7,299 bases of DNA from JAFAHD01 sp035654355 (GCA_035654355.1 DASRXC010000090.1:1-7299), one strand, 5' to 3'; positions 1-5,983 are shown, counted from the first letter of the stretch. Numbers and translations are program-made. The notes: generated by a model from the letters alone, not told the origin.

Positions 1-2
1 AT

Positions 3-83
3 GCGACCGTGCTGGAGCGCTGGCTGGGCATCGGCTCTGCGCCGATCCTCGGTTCGCAGTTCGAAACGCTCTCAGTGGTCTAG
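3..83 (+). CDS. C-terminal tail of a DUF1501-like protein (partial)
   Basis: The window opens inside a reading frame that runs from base 3 to a TAG at 81-83 and gives 26 residues. The tail contains ATVLERWLGIGSAPILGSQF and then ETLSVV. From memory, DUF1501 proteins end in this style: a helix like VYATVLERWLG, a short linker, then a P-I-L-G-x-x-F motif near the terminus. DUF1501 proteins are exported, often Tat-dependent, relatives of the sulfatase/alkaline phosphatase fold, and are often encoded next to a DUF1800 gene. The reading rests on only 26 residues, and the catalytic part lies outside the window. The frame differs from that of the next gene and ends 43 bases before its start codon, so the two could share a transcript. 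Confidence 0.55.
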   Translation, partial: ATVLERWLGIGSAPILGSQFETLSVV

Positions 84-110
84 AAGTGAGCATCCTCGCG
101 ACACGGCATT

Positions 111-117
111 GAGGAGG
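111..117 (+). promoter_or_regulatory. Ribosome binding site fixing the start at 127
   Basis: GAGGAGG lies 9 nt before the ATG at 127 and closely matches the anti-Shine-Dalgarno sequence. It supports initiation at 127 rather than at the upstream ATG at base 1, whose frame overlaps the DUF1501-like tail and adds an Arg/Ser-rich, unconvincing N-terminus. Confidence 0.7.
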
Positions 118-126
118 TTCCAATCG

Positions 127-486
127 ATGGAACGCAAGCAATTCCTGGCTGCCTTTGGTCTAGCGGGCGCTGCCCTGACCGCAGGAGCGATCGCATCTTC
201 GGCATCAGAAACGACGACGACGACAACGGGAAACACCGCGTGCGGCCCGCATCCGCTGCCCTCGGGCGCCAGCCCGCGACCGCACGTGCCGCATGCGCGG
301 CCGAGCTCGATCGACAGCGCGTATCGCCGCGTCGAGCGCATAATCGAACAGCTCTCGAAAGATCCAAACGACTACGGCGGATATAAATCGAAGGCGCTCG
401 CCGAGCTCGGGCAAGCATATTCAGACCTGCAACAGGCAGTCGCGTTCGAACAGGCCCATCCAAGCTCGACTTCGATGCCATTGTGA
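127..486 (+). CDS. Small secreted helical protein, unknown function
   Basis: This encodes 119 residues. The frame is open back to base 1, but the ATG at 127 is the likely start: a strong GAGGAGG ribosome site at 111-117 lies 9 nt upstream, and a signal peptide begins exactly there. Residues 1-27 are MERKQFL followed by an Ala/Gly/Leu-rich hydrophobic stretch, with probable cleavage near ASSA-S. The ERKQFL segment recalls a Tat motif, but with RK instead of RR, so Sec export is at least as likely. The mature part begins with a six-threonine run and a Pro-rich linker (about 40-60). Two charged amphipathic helices follow, at roughly 62-78 and 85-110, as in a helical hairpin. There is one cysteine (C39). 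I do not recognise the family. The gene lies downstream of the DUF1501-like gene and converges on the dehydrogenase pair. Confidence 0.7.
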   Translation: MERKQFLAAFGLAGAALTAGAIASSASETTTTTTGNTACGPHPLPSGASPRPHVPHARPSSIDSAYRRVERIIEQLSKDPNDYGGYKSKALAELGQAYSDLQQAVAFEQAHPSSTSMPL

Positions 487-513
487 CGTCCGGCGCGCGA
501 GCATTCCGCTCCG

Positions 514-1623
514 CTATGGTGTCCTGTACGTCACTTTATAGATCATGCCGCGTAAGTCGTCGCTGATGTAGAGCGACCCATCGTTGCCGACCGCGACGCC
601 TGCAGGCCGCCCGCCGACGCTTTGATCGTCAGCCAGCCAGCCCGTCACGAAATCTTCGACGTGGTCAGGTTTGCCATTCTTGAAGAACACGACCACGAGT
701 TTATAGCCGGTCTTCACCGAGCGGTTCCACGAGCCGTGGTACGCGACGAACAGCGCGCCCCGATAGCGCTGTGGGAATTGGGTGCCACGATAAAAGACGA
801 TCTGCAAAGGCGCTGAATGCGCTTGGAGGGTGAGCGCAGGCGGCTTTGTGCCGTAGCACTTCTCCGGATCCTTGTACTCGGGGTTCGGCATCCGATAACC
901 GTTGGCTGCGTGACAATAGGGCCAGCCGTAATTGCCGTTCTGAACGATCTCGTCGACTTCGTCCGGCGGCACCTCGTCGCCGAGGTTGTCGCGCTCGTTG
1001 ACCACGGCCCACAAGCGACCGGCGTCGTCGAACGCCAGACCCGACGCGTTTCGTAATCCCGTTGCGAAGATCTGGCCTGCGCCACCATTTGGTCCGTAGC
1101 GGATGACGGTCGCAAAGCGTTTGTCAGTCTCCTCACAGACGTTGCATGTCGATCCGCTCGACACGTAGATCGAGCCGTCTGGTCCGATCGCGATCGCACG
1201 CCGGTTGTGCACTCCGCCTTGCGGCATGTCAGATGACACGATGACGCGCTGTGCGTCGTCGCTCGGTGGGTAGGCGATTTTGCTCACTCCCGACCACGAC
1301 GCGACGTATAGAACATCGCCGCGAAACGCGACGCCATGCGCCAGAGGTAAGCCTGAGATGACGAGGGACGGCGCGGCGTCGATGGCGGAGCCGGGGTGTA
1401 TCGCGACCACGCGGTCGCGCTCCGGCTGCGAGACGACCACATCGCCGTTGGGTGCAACCGCCATAAAGCGCGCGCCCGGCACGTTTTGGGCGACCACGGT
1501 GACGGTGAAGCCAGGCGGTGCGTGAAGTGCGGGAGCGGGCGCTGCGCGTGCGCCGCACGATGAGAAAGAAGTAAGCAACACCAGCGCCGCGCTCGCGAAG
1601 AGCGCGCGCTGGCTATGTCCCAT
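514..1623 (-). CDS. Sorbosone/glucose dehydrogenase-like PQQ beta-propeller protein (downstream paralogue)
   Basis: This 369-residue exported protein of the glucose/sorbosone dehydrogenase family is a predicted six-bladed propeller that would use PQQ to oxidise a sugar or sugar aldehyde outside the cytoplasm. Residues 1-27 form a Sec signal. It contains FSSC (C23), an imperfect lipobox, and ARA before A28, so it may be a lipoprotein or a simply cleaved protein. Family landmarks are PGARFM (49-54), H96, H139 (in VHNRRAI), CNVC (160-163), RN..GLAFD (191-199), NERD (209-212), YGWP (232-235), QAHSAPL (267-273), AYHGSWNR (294-301) and LYISDD (351-356). By family alignment, H139 and R191 are the likely catalytic base and PQQ contact (inference). 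C237 and C256 could pair. The frame extends upstream to 1698, but the ATG at 1623 starts right at the signal peptide. It overlaps the end of the upstream paralogue by 11 nt and lacks a clear ribosome site, so translational coupling is likely. Confidence 0.85.
   Translation of the reverse strand: MGHSQRALFASAALVLLTSFSSCGARAAPAPALHAPPGFTVTVVAQNVPGARFMAVAPNGDVVVSQPERDRVVAIHPGSAIDAAPSLVISGLPLAHGVAFRGDVLYVASWSGVSKIAYPPSDDAQRVIVSSDMPQGGVHNRRAIAIGPDGSIYVSSGSTCNVCEETDKRFATVIRYGPNGGAGQIFATGLRNASGLAFDDAGRLWAVVNERDNLGDEVPPDEVDEIVQNGNYGWPYCHAANGYRMPNPEYKDPEKCYGTKPPALTLQAHSAPLQIVFYRGTQFPQRYRGALFVAYHGSWNRSVKTGYKLVVVFFKNGKPDHVEDFVTGWLADDQSVGGRPAGVAVGNDGSLYISDDLRGMIYKVTYRTP
1613..1623 (-). other. 11-nt overlap between the two dehydrogenase genes
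   Basis: The ATG of the downstream paralogue (1623-1621) lies inside the last codons of the upstream one, whose TAG is at 1615-1613, in a different frame. No purine-rich ribosome site precedes this ATG. Ribosomes finishing the first gene probably re-initiate on the second, which would keep the two products in step. Confidence 0.7.
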
Positions 1624-2764
1624 ATGTGACGCGATAGACGAACCCGTTGGAGTCGTCGCTGATGTACAGCGATCCATCCGGCGCGACCGCGAGCCCAACG
1701 GGCCTGCCCGTGTGCGAGCCGCTCGCCGTCAGCCAGCCCCAGACGAAGTCCACGGGCTTACCCGGCGTGCCGCCGGTGAAGGGCACGAAAACGACCTTGT
1801 AGCCGGTCGGCGGCTGGCGGTCCCACGACCCGTGATACGCGATGAACGCGCCGCCCTTGAACGACGACGGGAACATCGATCCGTCATAAAACGTCAGACC
1901 CAGCGGTGCTGAATGCGCCTGCAGCGGAACCGTGGTATTCGTTTGACCGGCGCAGCTCGGATGGGGCACGGGTGAGTCCGGATTCGGCTTGCGGTCGCCG
2001 TTGAGATCGGGATAGCAAGCCGGCCAGCCGTAATCTGCACCGGAAAGTACTTTGTCGAATTCATCGACCGGTAGGTTCTGGTGGCTCGGCGGCAAGTCGT
2101 CGCGCTGGTTGACGACCATCCACAGCTGACCTGATAAGTCAAAGGCCAGGCCGCTGCCGTTGCGCACGCCTTTTGCAAAGACGTGCGCACCTTGGCCATC
2201 GGCATCCATCGTCATGATCGTTGCAAGCTTTGCATCGCTTTCTGCGCAGATGTTGCAATTCGATCCAGACGATTCGAAGATCGTTCCGCTGCTCGAGATC
2301 GCGAGAGCCCGGTTGCCATGATCCGCATTCTCTGAGAGGCCGGCGTAGAGCGTCTGCACCGTGGTGCCGGCGGGGTAGTTGCGAATGACGCTGATGCCAG
2401 TCCACGTGGCAATGAACAGATCGTTACCATGGAACGCGAGGCCGTGCGGAAGCAGAAGGCCGCTCGCGATGACAGCCGGCGCGGCGTCCACCGCAGATCC
2501 CGGCTTTATGACCACCACCTTACCGCCGCCAGTCTCAGAAACGATGAGATCGCCATTGGGCGCGAAGGTCATGAAGCGCGCTCCCGGGACCTGCGTCGAG
2601 ACCAGCGCGATCTTGAAGTTTGGTTGCAGGCTCAACTGCATTGGTGGTTGCGACCCCGAGCCGGGTTGACCGGACGCCGGCCCCGGCGTTGCCGGGGACC
2701 CGCACGCGGCGAGCCATGAGGCTGCGATGAGAATAGCAACAAATGAGAGCCGCTTCACAATCAA
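1613..2764 (-). CDS. Sorbosone/glucose dehydrogenase-like PQQ lipoprotein (upstream paralogue)
   Basis: This 383-residue lipoprotein belongs to the same PQQ dehydrogenase-like propeller family as its downstream neighbour. Its signal peptide ends in a canonical LAAC lipobox (C21), followed by a Gly/Pro/Ser linker (22-42) that would tether the propeller to a membrane. Landmarks are PGARFM (60-65), LPHG with H107, H149 (in DHGNRAL), CNIC (170-173), RN..GLAFD (201-209), NQRDDL (219-224), YGWP (245-248) with C250 and C271, QAHSAPL (282-288), AYHGSWDR (309-316) and LYISDD (366-371). The most likely start is TTG at 2764, with GGAA five bases upstream. GTG at 2758 is an alternative that would shorten the protein by two residues. 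Departures from the sister copy are SSSG where it has GPDG before the CxxC, and NQRD for NERD. The substrate cannot be read from sequence. It is first in a two-gene operon. Confidence 0.87.
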   Translation of the reverse strand: MIVKRLSFVAILIAASWLAACGSPATPGPASGQPGSGSQPPMQLSLQPNFKIALVSTQVPGARFMTFAPNGDLIVSETGGGKVVVIKPGSAVDAAPAVIASGLLLPHGLAFHGNDLFIATWTGISVIRNYPAGTTVQTLYAGLSENADHGNRALAISSSGTIFESSGSNCNICAESDAKLATIMTMDADGQGAHVFAKGVRNGSGLAFDLSGQLWMVVNQRDDLPPSHQNLPVDEFDKVLSGADYGWPACYPDLNGDRKPNPDSPVPHPSCAGQTNTTVPLQAHSAPLGLTFYDGSMFPSSFKGGAFIAYHGSWDRQPPTGYKVVFVPFTGGTPGKPVDFVWGWLTASGSHTGRPVGLAVAPDGSLYISDDSNGFVYRVTYGT

Positions 2765-2934
2765 TTTATTTCCGGCTCACAGGCGCCTTACACATCGCTC
2801 ATGTCGTGCAGAACCACCTGGGGCTATTCTGAGAACGTAGTCCTGGGCGCTTGCGCCGCGGGACCCCGGCCACACCAAAGGCCGGCAATCAGTCGCTTCG
2901 ATCCCGGCATTGGCCAAGAAAGGGTCTCGCTACC
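2765..2934. other. Divergent intergenic region between dehydrogenase operon and lipoprotein gene
   Basis: These 170 bp must hold the promoters for the minus-strand dehydrogenase operon and the plus-strand lipoprotein gene. I could not pick out a convincing -35/-10 pair on either strand. Two short GC-rich inverted repeats are present: GGCG/CGCC with a four-base loop (2846-2857) and CCGGCC/GGCCGG with an eight-base loop (2866-2885). A palindrome, AGGCGCCT, lies at 2781-2788. The lipoprotein frame extends back to 2851, but that extension shows no export signal at its beginning and covers the second hairpin, so it is treated as untranslated. Confidence 0.5.
2866..2885 (+). promoter_or_regulatory. 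GC-rich inverted repeat upstream of lipoprotein gene
   Basis: CCGGCC at 2866-2871 and GGCCGG at 2880-2885 pair perfectly around the loop ACACCAAA. The element ends 49 nt before the lipoprotein ATG, so it would lie in the 5' leader if transcription starts upstream of it. No T-run follows, which argues against an intrinsic terminator. In DNA of this base composition, a 6-bp GC stem could be chance. Confidence 0.25.
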
Positions 2935-4023
2935 ATGCGAACGCGCATCATCTTCGCACTGATCGCTGCTATCGCCCTCGCCGGTTGCGCCGGCGGTGGC
3001 GCAGGCAGCCCATTCCCGAATCCGTCGAGCGGCGGCTCGAGTCCAATGACGCAACAGGAAGCCGCGCAGAGCGGCGCTGACTCGGCCATGTCCGAGATCG
3101 GCGCTGCAAGTCTCGACAGCTCGCTCTTTTCAGGTTCGATCGGCGTGGTGCTCTCGAGTGCGCAAGCGCCGATTCAGCCGGCCACGTCCGGCACGTGCAA
3201 GAACGGCGTCATCAAGACTATCACGGTGGTCAGTCCCACCGAAACGCAATACGATGTCCAGCTGTTCTACGATGCGGCGTGCACGCAGCTGCGCCGCGAC
3301 ACGTTCTCGGACGTGCAAATGCCTAGTCCGTCCACCGAGAACATCACGCGCACGATCAAGAACTACAACAACTCAGGCCTGCTGCTCTCGACGCGCCAGG
3401 CGAGCTATTCAGTCACAGGCAGCCCGGGTAACTTCTCAGCCGTCGTGACGAGCGCGTTGACGGTCGGCACGTCAAGCTCGCCGCAAGAGCAAGACGGTCA
3501 TCAGGTGACGGTCGCGCCGCAGAACGCGAACACGTGGACCATCGCGGGCAACTCCGCGCGGGTCGAAAACGTCGCAGTCCCGAGCATCAACGAGTCCTTC
3601 GGCGTGGCCGCGCAGCTCGTGAACGTCACCGCTACGACGGACGTGTCCGGCGACGTGACCTTTGCCGGCACGCGCAACAAGACGTTCTACAAAGGCGCGC
3701 TCGGCAGCCTCAGCATCCCAGCGACACCGCCATTCTCGATCTCGGGCGGCACGCAGCTGGGCACCGGCACGATCAACGGTTCGATCGAATTCGATTCCAA
3801 CGACGAGCTGGTCAATGTCGCGCTCAACGGCACTCTCGCGAACGGCGACACGATTGTGGTGACGAGCTCGGGATCGGGCGCGTCGATCTCAATCAACGGC
3901 ACGATCTCGAGTCCGGGCGGCACGCCGCTGGCGACCTTCTCGGTCGACCGCTTCGGCGACGGCATCATCACCTACGCGAACGGTTCGCAAGCGCTCATCA
4001 TCGACTGGCACGTCGTTCCGTGA
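2935..4023 (+). CDS. Lipoprotein of unknown family, beta-rich
   Basis: This encodes 362 residues. The ATG at 2935 was chosen because it begins a textbook lipoprotein signal: MRTR, a hydrophobic core, then LAGC with the lipidated Cys at 18. AAAGGG lies about 11 nt upstream as a modest ribosome site. A Gly/Ser/Pro linker (19-37) follows, then a short Ala-rich segment (40-60), then a long stretch dominated by alternating Ser/Thr/Val/Gly/Asn, as expected of secreted beta-sandwich or beta-solenoid proteins. C88 and C116 are the only cysteines seen in the mature part and could form a disulfide. Repeated NG turns (for example NGSIEF, NGTLANG, NGTISS) occur in the last 120 residues. There are no obvious catalytic motifs. 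It is transcribed alone and ends 48 nt before a strong hairpin. I cannot assign a function. Confidence 0.8.
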   Translation: MRTRIIFALIAAIALAGCAGGGAGSPFPNPSSGGSSPMTQQEAAQSGADSAMSEIGAASLDSSLFSGSIGVVLSSAQAPIQPATSGTCKNGVIKTITVVSPTETQYDVQLFYDAACTQLRRDTFSDVQMPSPSTENITRTIKNYNNSGLLLSTRQASYSVTGSPGNFSAVVTSALTVGTSSSPQEQDGHQVTVAPQNANTWTIAGNSARVENVAVPSINESFGVAAQLVNVTATTDVSGDVTFAGTRNKTFYKGALGSLSIPATPPFSISGGTQLGTGTINGSIEFDSNDELVNVALNGTLANGDTIVVTSSGSGASISINGTISSPGGTPLATFSVDRFGDGIITYANGSQALIIDWHVVP

Positions 4024-4070
4024 CAGCCGTGGAATGGTCGATCACTCGCGCGTAGTTGAGGACAAGAGGA

Positions 4071-4098
4071 AAGGGACGGGGCCATGTTCCCGTCCCTT
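4071..4098. terminator. Probable bidirectional intrinsic terminator
   Basis: AAGGGACGGG (4071-4080) and CCCGTCCCTT (4089-4098) form a perfect 10-bp stem around the 8-base loop GCCATGTT. It sits between two converging genes: the lipoprotein gene ending at 4023 and the cysteine-rich gene ending at 4124 on the minus strand. On the plus strand the stem is followed by GCCTTTC. On the minus strand it is followed by TCCTCTTG. Both tails are only moderately T-rich, so efficiency is uncertain, but position and symmetry fit termination from both sides. Confidence 0.75.
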
Positions 4099-4123
4099 GC
4101 CTTTCCCGGAGAGTGGACGTCGT

Positions 4124-4477
4124 TTAGTCGCGGTGCGAGCGGCGCTCGCTTTCGCTCATCCCCCGCAAGGGGTTGTTCGGGCAGCGGCGGCAGGCGTAGG
4201 TCGCGATCGTCCTAAAAGCCGCCTTGTTGACCTCGCGGCGTGCGGTGAGGCGAAAGCGCGTATATGCTTCGTCGAAGGCGCTTTCCGTGCCGTTGCCTGC
4301 GAACAGGTCCATCGTGAGGTGCTCGCAGCAGGCCGCGCACATCGCATCCGTCTTGAACAGCGGGCATCGCATGCAGCCGTCGCCGTGGTCGCCAAAATTG
4401 TTCCAAGACTGGGGAGCGGGGGCCATGGGCCCTTCGAGCAGGCTATGAAGCAGCTCGTCGACGTTGGTCATGCCCAT
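4124..4477 (-). CDS. Cysteine-rich putative metal-binding protein
   Basis: The product is 117 residues, using the ATG at 4477. An alternative ATG lies two codons in, at 4471. The frame stays open upstream to 4879, but that part runs antisense to the zinc-ribbon and hydrolase genes and reads as low-complexity shadow. Seven cysteines are grouped as CMRCP (35-38), CAACC (47-51) and CRRCP (96-99). H31 and H53 flank the first group. The spacing C-x2-C-x8-C-x2-CC and a distant C-x2-C suggest zinc or an Fe-S cluster. The CxxCP form also occurs in ferredoxins, but this is not a recognisable ferredoxin. The central region (66-92) looks helical and charged. No export signal is seen, so it is probably cytoplasmic. 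No Shine-Dalgarno sequence precedes either ATG, so the transcript may be leaderless. I do not recognise the family. Confidence 0.6.
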   Translation of the reverse strand: MGMTNVDELLHSLLEGPMAPAPQSWNNFGDHGDGCMRCPLFKTDAMCAACCEHLTMDLFAGNGTESAFDEAYTRFRLTARREVNKAAFRTIATYACRRCPNNPLRGMSESERRSHRD

Positions 4478-4675
4478 ATGACTAGGGGAGCGGTAGATTT
4501 GTGTCGCCCTGAGGAACCCGCCTTCGTGGGGGAACAGGTGCTCGTGGTCGGGCAGCTCGCCGGTCCGGGGACCTACCGGTGCCTGACCTGCGCGCGCCAG
4601 TGGACCGAGTACGCCCTCTCCTTTGAGATCGAACCCTGCCAGTGCGGCGGCACGACGTTCGAGCGGGTCGACTGA
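4478..4675 (+). CDS. Small zinc-ribbon protein
   Basis: The product is 65 residues from the ATG at 4478. The core is GTYRCLTCARQWTEYALSFE (31-50), then IEPCQCGGTTF. C35/C38 and C54/C56 are the expected zinc ligands. This resembles short zinc-ribbon proteins reading GxYxCxxC...PPCPxCGG, but the second knuckle is CxC rather than CxxC. The ATG at 4478 has no ribosome site and abuts the divergent gene's ATG. GTG at 4526 has GAGGA ten bases upstream and would give 49 residues that keep the whole ribbon, so the true start may be there. The same frame is open back to 4034, but that portion is antisense to the cysteine-rich gene. The hydrolase GTG follows the stop after one base, indicating an operon. 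The role is unknown; such proteins are often regulatory or structural. Confidence 0.65.
   Translation: MTRGAVDLCRPEEPAFVGEQVLVVGQLAGPGTYRCLTCARQWTEYALSFEIEPCQCGGTTFERVD
4511..4515 (+). promoter_or_regulatory. Alternative ribosome site for the zinc-ribbon gene
   Basis: GAGGA at 4511-4515 is followed 10 nt later by an in-frame GTG at 4526. It is the only good Shine-Dalgarno match near the start of this small gene. It would move the start 48 bases into the frame and remove the back-to-back arrangement at 4475-4480. Confidence 0.45.
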
Positions 4676-4676
4676 C

Positions 4677-5411
4677 GTGCCGGTGCCGCTGGTCCTCCTA
4701 CACGCCTGGCCCCTGGACTCTCGGATGTGGTCCGCGCAAGTGGAGGCGCTTGGCGCCCTCGGCACGGTGAGTGCCCCGGATCTTCCGGGTTTTGGAAAGC
4801 AAGCTGTCACACCGAGGCCGTCGCTCGATGATTGGGCACGAGGACTCTCGTCACACATTCGCGCGAGCGGCGCCGACAAGGCGTTGGTTGCCGGTTGTTC
4901 GATGGGTGGCTACACGGCGCTGGCGCTGCTGCGCGTCGATCCCACATTACTTGCCGGCGTTGCGCTGATCGACTCGCGCCTGACCGCCGACTCGCCCACC
5001 GTTGCCGCGGCGCGAGTGGGCACGATCGGTGAGATCGAGCGCACGGGCACCGCGTTCTTGGTCGACAACACGATGCTTTCACTCGGTCCGGCTGCGCGTC
5101 AGAACCCGGCGTTGCGCGAACGCATTCGAACGATGGTGATGGATGGAAGCGCTTCGGGATTCATCGCGGCCTATCGCGCGATCGGTGGCCGGCCGGACAT
5201 GACCGCGGCTGTCGCGGCAGCCGACCTCCCAATGGCGTTCATCGCGGGCACCGACGATGTCGTCGTGCCGATCGCGGAACTTCGCGCCACAGCCGCGGCG
5301 CGTCCGGGCGCTCGATTAACCGAGGTGCCCGGCGCCGGCCATTTCTCGCCGATGGAATCGCCCGAGATCGTCACCGCGGCGCTGCGCGAGTTCTGGGAAT
5401 CGGTGGGTTAG
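4677..5411 (+). CDS. Alpha/beta hydrolase
   Basis: The product is 244 residues from the GTG at 4677. This serine hydrolase of the alpha/beta fold would cleave an ester or similar bond in the cytoplasm; the substrate cannot be read from sequence. It opens directly on the strand VPLVLLHAWPLDSRMW with the oxyanion-hole region HAWPLD (9-14). DLPGFG is at 35-40, the nucleophile elbow GCSMGG gives Ser75, GTDDVVVP (191-198) supplies the acid (probably D194), and GAGHFSPMESP supplies His222. The triad is complete and the length is normal for a compact family member. The upstream ATG at 4623 would overlap the zinc-ribbon gene and adds only an Arg/Ser-rich shadow, so GTG is preferred. GAGCGGG at 4661-4667 may be the ribosome site. 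One base separates it from the zinc-ribbon stop. Esterase, lactonase and haloperoxidase-like roles all remain possible. Confidence 0.88.
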   Translation: MPVPLVLLHAWPLDSRMWSAQVEALGALGTVSAPDLPGFGKQAVTPRPSLDDWARGLSSHIRASGADKALVAGCSMGGYTALALLRVDPTLLAGVALIDSRLTADSPTVAAARVGTIGEIERTGTAFLVDNTMLSLGPAARQNPALRERIRTMVMDGSASGFIAAYRAIGGRPDMTAAVAAADLPMAFIAGTDDVVVPIAELRATAAARPGARLTEVPGAGHFSPMESPEIVTAALREFWESVG

Positions 5412-5432
5412 GACGAGTGGAACACGCCTCGC

Positions 5433-5936
5433 TCAGACGCGTTTGCCATCCTTGAAGACCCACGGCATGTCGGCATCGCTCGAATAGTCGCGCCAGCCGC
5501 GAAGCGCAATGTCTCCGAACTTGCCTAAGATACGCACCGCGCTCGCGGCCTTATCTTTGCCAAAGCCCGGGAGCGCGAGCAGCCGGTCGTAGACCTCTCC
5601 GGCATTTTTTGCGCCGCCCCACACGCGCTCGCCTTTGCCGCTGTATTCGTCTGCGATGGCGGCGCACAGCGCGCGTACGCGCTTGGCCATCATCCCAGGA
5701 AACCGATGCAGCGCGGGCGGGGTGCGAAAGATTTTATCGAGGCGAGCGGGCGGCGTCTTGGCGATCGTCTTGGCGTCGATCGTCCCCAGACGCTTGCGCA
5801 GTTCGTACGGTCCGATCATGGCCTTTTCGGTGCGCACCTGCTGCTCCAGGCACAAGCCGATCAGCAGCGCGGTGCCATCGCGCCCCAACAACGCGTTAGC
5901 CCGTTTATCCGGCGTGAACGGATACGATCTCGCCAT
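5433..5936 (-). CDS. HhH-GPD family protein (base-excision DNA repair type)
   Basis: The product is 167 residues from the ATG at 5936, chosen because MARSYPF begins the family-like region. The frame extends to 5996, but the extra 20 residues look non-coding. It resembles a short actinobacterial-type group annotated as HhH-GPD base-excision repair proteins: LLIGLCLEQQV (24-34), then GPYELRKRLG (42-51), ALHRFPGMMAKRV (75-87) and the helix-hairpin-helix ALPGFGKDKAASA (121-133). Endonuclease III-type enzymes read LPGVGRKTA here, with the catalytic lysine seventh. This protein has D128 at that position, with K127 and K129 beside it, so lyase chemistry is uncertain. It has no C-terminal Fe-S cysteine cluster and only two cysteines (C29, C91). 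No clear ribosome site precedes the start. It converges on the hydrolase with a 21-bp gap. Confidence 0.8.
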   Translation of the reverse strand: MARSYPFTPDKRANALLGRDGTALLIGLCLEQQVRTEKAMIGPYELRKRLGTIDAKTIAKTPPARLDKIFRTPPALHRFPGMMAKRVRALCAAIADEYSGKGERVWGGAKNAGEVYDRLLALPGFGKDKAASAVRILGKFGDIALRGWRDYSSDADMPWVFKDGKRV

Positions 5937-5983
5937 ATTCGTGACGCTAGTTCGGCTAGGGAACCCGTTCGCCTGGACGAAGA

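Noticed and set aside
1..126. N-terminal extension of the small secreted protein to an ATG at base 1
   Set aside because: It overlaps the DUF1501-like tail in another frame, reads as Arg/Ser-rich noise, and would bury the signal peptide that begins at the well-spaced ATG at 127.
205..230. ACG-rich trinucleotide run
   Set aside because: It is short and simply encodes six threonines with one ACA interruption. There is no sign of a functional repeat beyond a linker.
1624..1698. Upstream extension of the downstream dehydrogenase to 1698
   Set aside because: It lies inside the conserved C-terminus of the upstream paralogue and adds 25 residues without family similarity ahead of a good signal peptide.
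2846..2857. GGCGCTTGCGCC inverted repeat
   Set aside because: Only a four-pair stem is possible once a loop is allowed. In GC-rich DNA this is readily explained by chance.
4034..4477. Long plus-strand frame in front of the zinc ribbon
   Set aside because: It runs antisense to the cysteine-rich gene, crosses the terminator hairpin, and its translation is Arg/Ala/Val shadow without recognisable structure. The opposite strand has ordered cysteine motifs.
4478..4879. Upstream extension of the minus-strand cysteine-rich gene to 4879
   Set aside because: It is antisense to the zinc-ribbon and hydrolase genes, both of which show clear motifs. The extension is low-complexity.
5950..5970. Classical LexA operator
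   Set aside because: The half-sites are present, but spacings are GTTC-N7-GAAC and GAAC-N2-GTTC. Neither matches the Gram-positive GAAC-N4-GTTC nor the alphaproteobacterial GTTC-N7-GTTC arrangement.
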